This document shows, in pieces, positions 5,752 to 6,797 of a stretch of 6,797 bases of DNA (positions within the stretch are counted from its first letter, which is position 1; each line of letters opens with the position of its first letter). The notes under the pieces were generated by a model. It did not search any database, had not been told where the DNA came from, and worked only from the letters and a program-made list of their open reading frames with translations. Source of the DNA: UBA4823 sp034436035 (GTDB lineage: Bacteria > Chloroflexota > Anaerolineae > Anaerolineales > UBA4823); assembly GCA_034436035.1 (NCBI GenBank), contig DAOTVW010000144.1, positions 1-6,797 of the forward strand, in the 5' to 3' direction. The position numbers and the translations under genes were made by a program.

Positions 5752-6171
5752 TTAACGCACCACCAACACCGGGCAAGTGGCATGCTGGATAATTTTTTGG
5801 CTTTGGCTCCCTAAAAGCAAGCCGCTTAATTTTCCAAGGCCGCGCGAACCAACCACGATCAGGTCTGCTTCTCGCACGCGCGCTACTTCTAGGATAACTT
5901 CTGCAGCAGAGCCTTCCAAAGCCTCACTGGTTAATTCTCCTTTTATTTCACCCACCGCTTTTACGCCGTTTTCCAGAACCTGGTTTGCCTCATGCAGTCG
6001 TGCCGATATCGCTTCTTGTAAATTTGGCTCACCTAAATAAGACGGGATAGGATCAAAAGCGGTCACGACAATCAAATCTGCGTTCGTGATGCGGGCAAGA
6101 TCGCCAGCCACTTTGGCAGCCCGCAACGCATGGTCAGATCCATCAACACCTAAAAGGATTTTCTTGAACAT
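5752..6171 (-). CDS. Universal stress protein, UspA family, ATP-binding type
   Basis: The 139-residue product is a single-domain universal stress protein, a cytoplasmic alpha/beta fold that usually dimerises. The N-terminal strand F-K-K-I-L-L-G-V-D-G-S (2-12) supplies the nucleotide-contacting aspartate D10. The ATP-binding signature G-2x-G-9x-G-S is complete: G108, G111, G121 and S122 within V-G-S-R-G-L-G-K-L-S-G. The C-terminal strand C-P-V-L-V-V-R closes the fold. Family members are linked to survival under stress or growth arrest, but the specific role of this one cannot be read from sequence. The ATG is set by a strong Shine-Dalgarno, AAGGAGT on the minus strand (6178-6184), about 6-7 nt upstream, unlike the four genes on the left side of the window. 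It is transcribed divergently from tatA across an AT-rich region. Confidence 0.92.
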   Translation of the reverse strand: MFKKILLGVDGSDHALRAAKVAGDLARITNADLIVVTAFDPIPSYLGEPNLQEAISARLHEANQVLENGVKAVGEIKGELTSEALEGSAAEVILEVARVREADLIVVGSRGLGKLSGLLLGSQSQKIIQHATCPVLVVR

Positions 6172-6211
6172 TGATTCACTCCTTCGTTCTAATACACTGT
6201 CCTATATATTT

Positions 6212-6240
6212 ATTTTAAATTAATTTAGGGTATTTTCCAA
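6212..6240 (-). promoter_or_regulatory. Candidate usp promoter (TTGGAA - 17 nt - TAAAAT)
   Basis: On the minus strand TTGGAA (6235-6240, four of six to the -35 consensus) and TAAAAT (6212-6217, five of six to -10) are separated by exactly 17 nt. A start about 7 nt further on would give a leader of roughly 35 nt holding the AAGGAG site. This is the best sigma-70-type promoter in the window, although the surrounding DNA is AT-rich. Confidence 0.45.
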
Positions 6241-6296
6241 ATGAATACGGACACTACCTAAAAGGAAAACAAATAATTTATCTCATTAGTAAGGTG

Positions 6297-6302
6297 TATA
6301 AT
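6297..6302 (+). promoter_or_regulatory. Perfect TATAAT hexamer in the tatA upstream region
   Basis: TATAAT occurs exactly, within AAGGTGTATAATG. No good -35 box lies 16-18 nt upstream, and the AT-rich setting makes chance matches likely. If used, the transcript would begin near 6309 and cover the small frame at 6337-6426 and tatA. An alternative is TTGACG (6385-6390) with TACATG (6407-6412), 16 nt apart, which has a better -35 but a poor -10. Confidence 0.22.
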
Positions 6303-6336
6303 GTATAAAATGTTCACATAGTTTATATAGCAATAA

Positions 6337-6426
6337 ATGAACGATGATATAAATAATATCAACGTATTTGTTATAGGCTATATATTGACGATGGTTGTAT
6401 CTTTTTTACATGCAATTGAGAAATAA
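6337..6426 (+). CDS. Possible 29-residue hydrophobic peptide just upstream of tatA
   Basis: An ATG-initiated frame of 29 codons begins M-N-D-D-I-N-N-I and continues with a hydrophobic run (V-F-V-I-G-Y-I-L-T-M-V-V-S-F-L, residues 10-24), ending H-A-I-E-K. It could be a single membrane-spanning peptide. Its TAA stop overlaps the tatA Shine-Dalgarno (TAAGGAG) and lies 9 nt from the tatA ATG, a spacing typical of translationally linked genes. Against it, no Shine-Dalgarno precedes its own ATG, and AT-rich DNA readily produces short hydrophobic frames. I do not recognise it. Confidence 0.2.
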   Translation: MNDDINNINVFVIGYILTMVVSFLHAIEK

Positions 6427-6435
6427 GGAGAAAAA

Positions 6436-6621
6436 ATGTTTGGTTTAGGTCCAACAGAATTGATTATCATCCTGATTATTATTGTACTGCTCTTTGGTGC
6501 AGGACGAATTAGCAAAGTTGCTGGAGAAATGGGAAAAGGATTGCATGAATTCCGAAAAGGAATTCAGGGTGATGAAGAAAAGGAAGATCAAGAGAAAGAA
6601 AATAAGGAAGAAAAGTCCTAA
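6436..6621 (+). CDS. tatA: Sec-independent protein translocase subunit TatA
   Basis: TatA is the pore-forming small subunit of the twin-arginine translocase, which exports folded proteins across the cytoplasmic membrane. The 61-residue protein has the standard layout: a short N-terminus with G-P-T-E-L carrying the polar residue E8, one membrane helix (about 9-19, rich in I and L), the F-G hinge at 20-21, and then an amphipathic helix with R-I-S-K-V-A-G-E-M-G-K-G-L-H-E-F-R-K-G (24-42). A charged Glu/Lys tail follows. Its shortness and lack of a longer C-terminal domain favour TatA over TatB. A strong Shine-Dalgarno AAGGAG (6425-6430) sits 5 nt before the ATG. No tatC is visible in this window. 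Tat substrates include molybdoenzymes, a thematic link to mobA only. It converges on a partial minus-strand gene 10 nt away. Confidence 0.93.
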   Translation: MFGLGPTELIIILIIIVLLFGAGRISKVAGEMGKGLHEFRKGIQGDEEKEDQEKENKEEKS

Positions 6622-6634
6622 CGAATACTCGTTA
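6619..6634. terminator. Possible bidirectional hairpin holding both convergent stop codons
   Basis: TAACGA-ATAC-TCGTTA is a perfect 6-bp stem with a 4-nt loop, followed on the plus strand by TTTTCC. The left arm contains the tatA stop codon and the right arm the stop of the minus-strand partial gene. The stem is short and only one third GC, so termination would be weak, but its position between convergent genes is what a shared terminator would show. Confidence 0.3.
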
Positions 6635-6797
6635 TTTTCCTATCCATGGCAAAAACACTCGATTGGGAAAACTTAAATTTTCCCGCCAGGAGGATAGCAC
6701 AATCCCGTCCATGACATTGCTGTCGATATTTAATTTAACACTCCCCCAGGTCTCATAATGTCCTCCGCTGTATTGGCGTATGCGCTGATGTTGATTC
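6632..6797 (-). CDS. C-terminal end of an unrecognised protein (runs off the window)
   Basis: Fifty-four codons are open on the minus strand from the window edge to a TAA at 6632-6634, so only the C-terminus is visible. The peptide is rich in aromatic and polar residues (S-G-G-H-Y-E-T-W-G-S-V, then S-S-W-R-E-N-L-S-F-P-N-R-V-F-L-P-W-I-G-K at the end), with no low complexity. It reads like the end of a beta-rich soluble protein. It converges on tatA with 10 nt between the stops, a natural end-to-end arrangement. I do not recognise the family. A competing plus-strand frame starting at 6759 (M-S-S-A-V-L-A-Y-A-L-M) is too short to judge. No stop in 54 codons is only modest evidence. Confidence 0.5.
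   Translation of the reverse strand, partial: NQHQRIRQYSGGHYETWGSVKLNIDSNVMDGIVLSSWRENLSFPNRVFLPWIGK

Larger units (their letters stand above)
6172..6435. other. AT-rich divergent promoter region between usp and tatA
   Basis: These 264 nt are clearly more AT-rich than the coding DNA around them. They carry the usp Shine-Dalgarno and promoter candidate on the left, and the TATAAT hexamer, the small hydrophobic frame and the tatA Shine-Dalgarno on the right. Several short self-complementary AT stretches (for example AAATTAATTT at 6216-6225) could be regulator sites, but none is a long clear operator. Confidence 0.5.

Noticed and set aside
6482..6676. Plus-strand 64-codon frame overlapping tatA
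   Set aside because: It is an out-of-frame shadow of tatA, explained by its Lys/Glu-rich, AT-rich 3' end.
6665..6684. Inverted repeat GGGAAAA/TTTTCCC as a tatA terminator
   Set aside because: The 7-bp stem is perfect but is followed by GCCAGG, not a T-run, and it lies inside the minus-strand reading frame, where it can be explained by coding sequence.

Overview
The window reads as ordinary chromosomal DNA from a bacterium, most likely a member of the Chloroflexota (Anaerolineae-like). This rests on the gene mix (a DUF166 protein otherwise familiar from archaea, a MobA-type guanylyltransferase, a DnaX-complex delta' subunit, a PcrA/UvrD helicase with a C-terminal Tudor-like tail, a single-domain universal stress protein and a short TatA) and on the style of the intergenic repeats. 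The phylum is an inference from memory of such proteins; no search was run.

Layout. A DUF166 gene (28-792, +) converges on mobA (916-1530, -). Upstream of mobA on the same strand, after a 191-nt gap holding a degenerate palindromic repeat, is holB (1722-2714, -). holB is divergent from a pcrA/uvrD helicase gene (2788-4974, +), with 73 nt between their start codons. From 4975 to 5751 there is no credible gene: the stretch is a patchwork of decayed dispersed repeats, including five tandem 23-bp units and two abutting GTCAT...ATGAC units. After it come a usp gene (5752-6171, -), an AT-rich divergent promoter region, and tatA (6436-6621, +). The last ~165 bases hold the C-terminal end of an unrecognised gene on the minus strand that converges on tatA.

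Functions. holB and pcrA are housekeeping genes of replication and repair, and their divergent arrangement may allow shared control. mobA finishes the bis-MGD form of molybdenum cofactor. TatA belongs to the export machine that carries folded, cofactor-loaded proteins, including many molybdoenzymes, across the membrane. The two genes are not adjacent, so this link is only thematic. The usp product is a predicted ATP-binding stress protein.

Expression signals differ across the window. usp and tatA have clear Shine-Dalgarno sequences. The DUF166, mobA, holB and pcrA genes have none, but each has a -10-like hexamer ending 6-9 nt before its start codon, a spacing that suggests leaderless transcripts. 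I found no defence system, CRISPR array, tRNA, rRNA or intact transposase, and no convincing new biological system. The most interesting parts are the repeat patchwork, the matched pair of 49-bp repeat copies about 4 kb apart, the possible leaderless pattern, and a few short unannotated reading frames.
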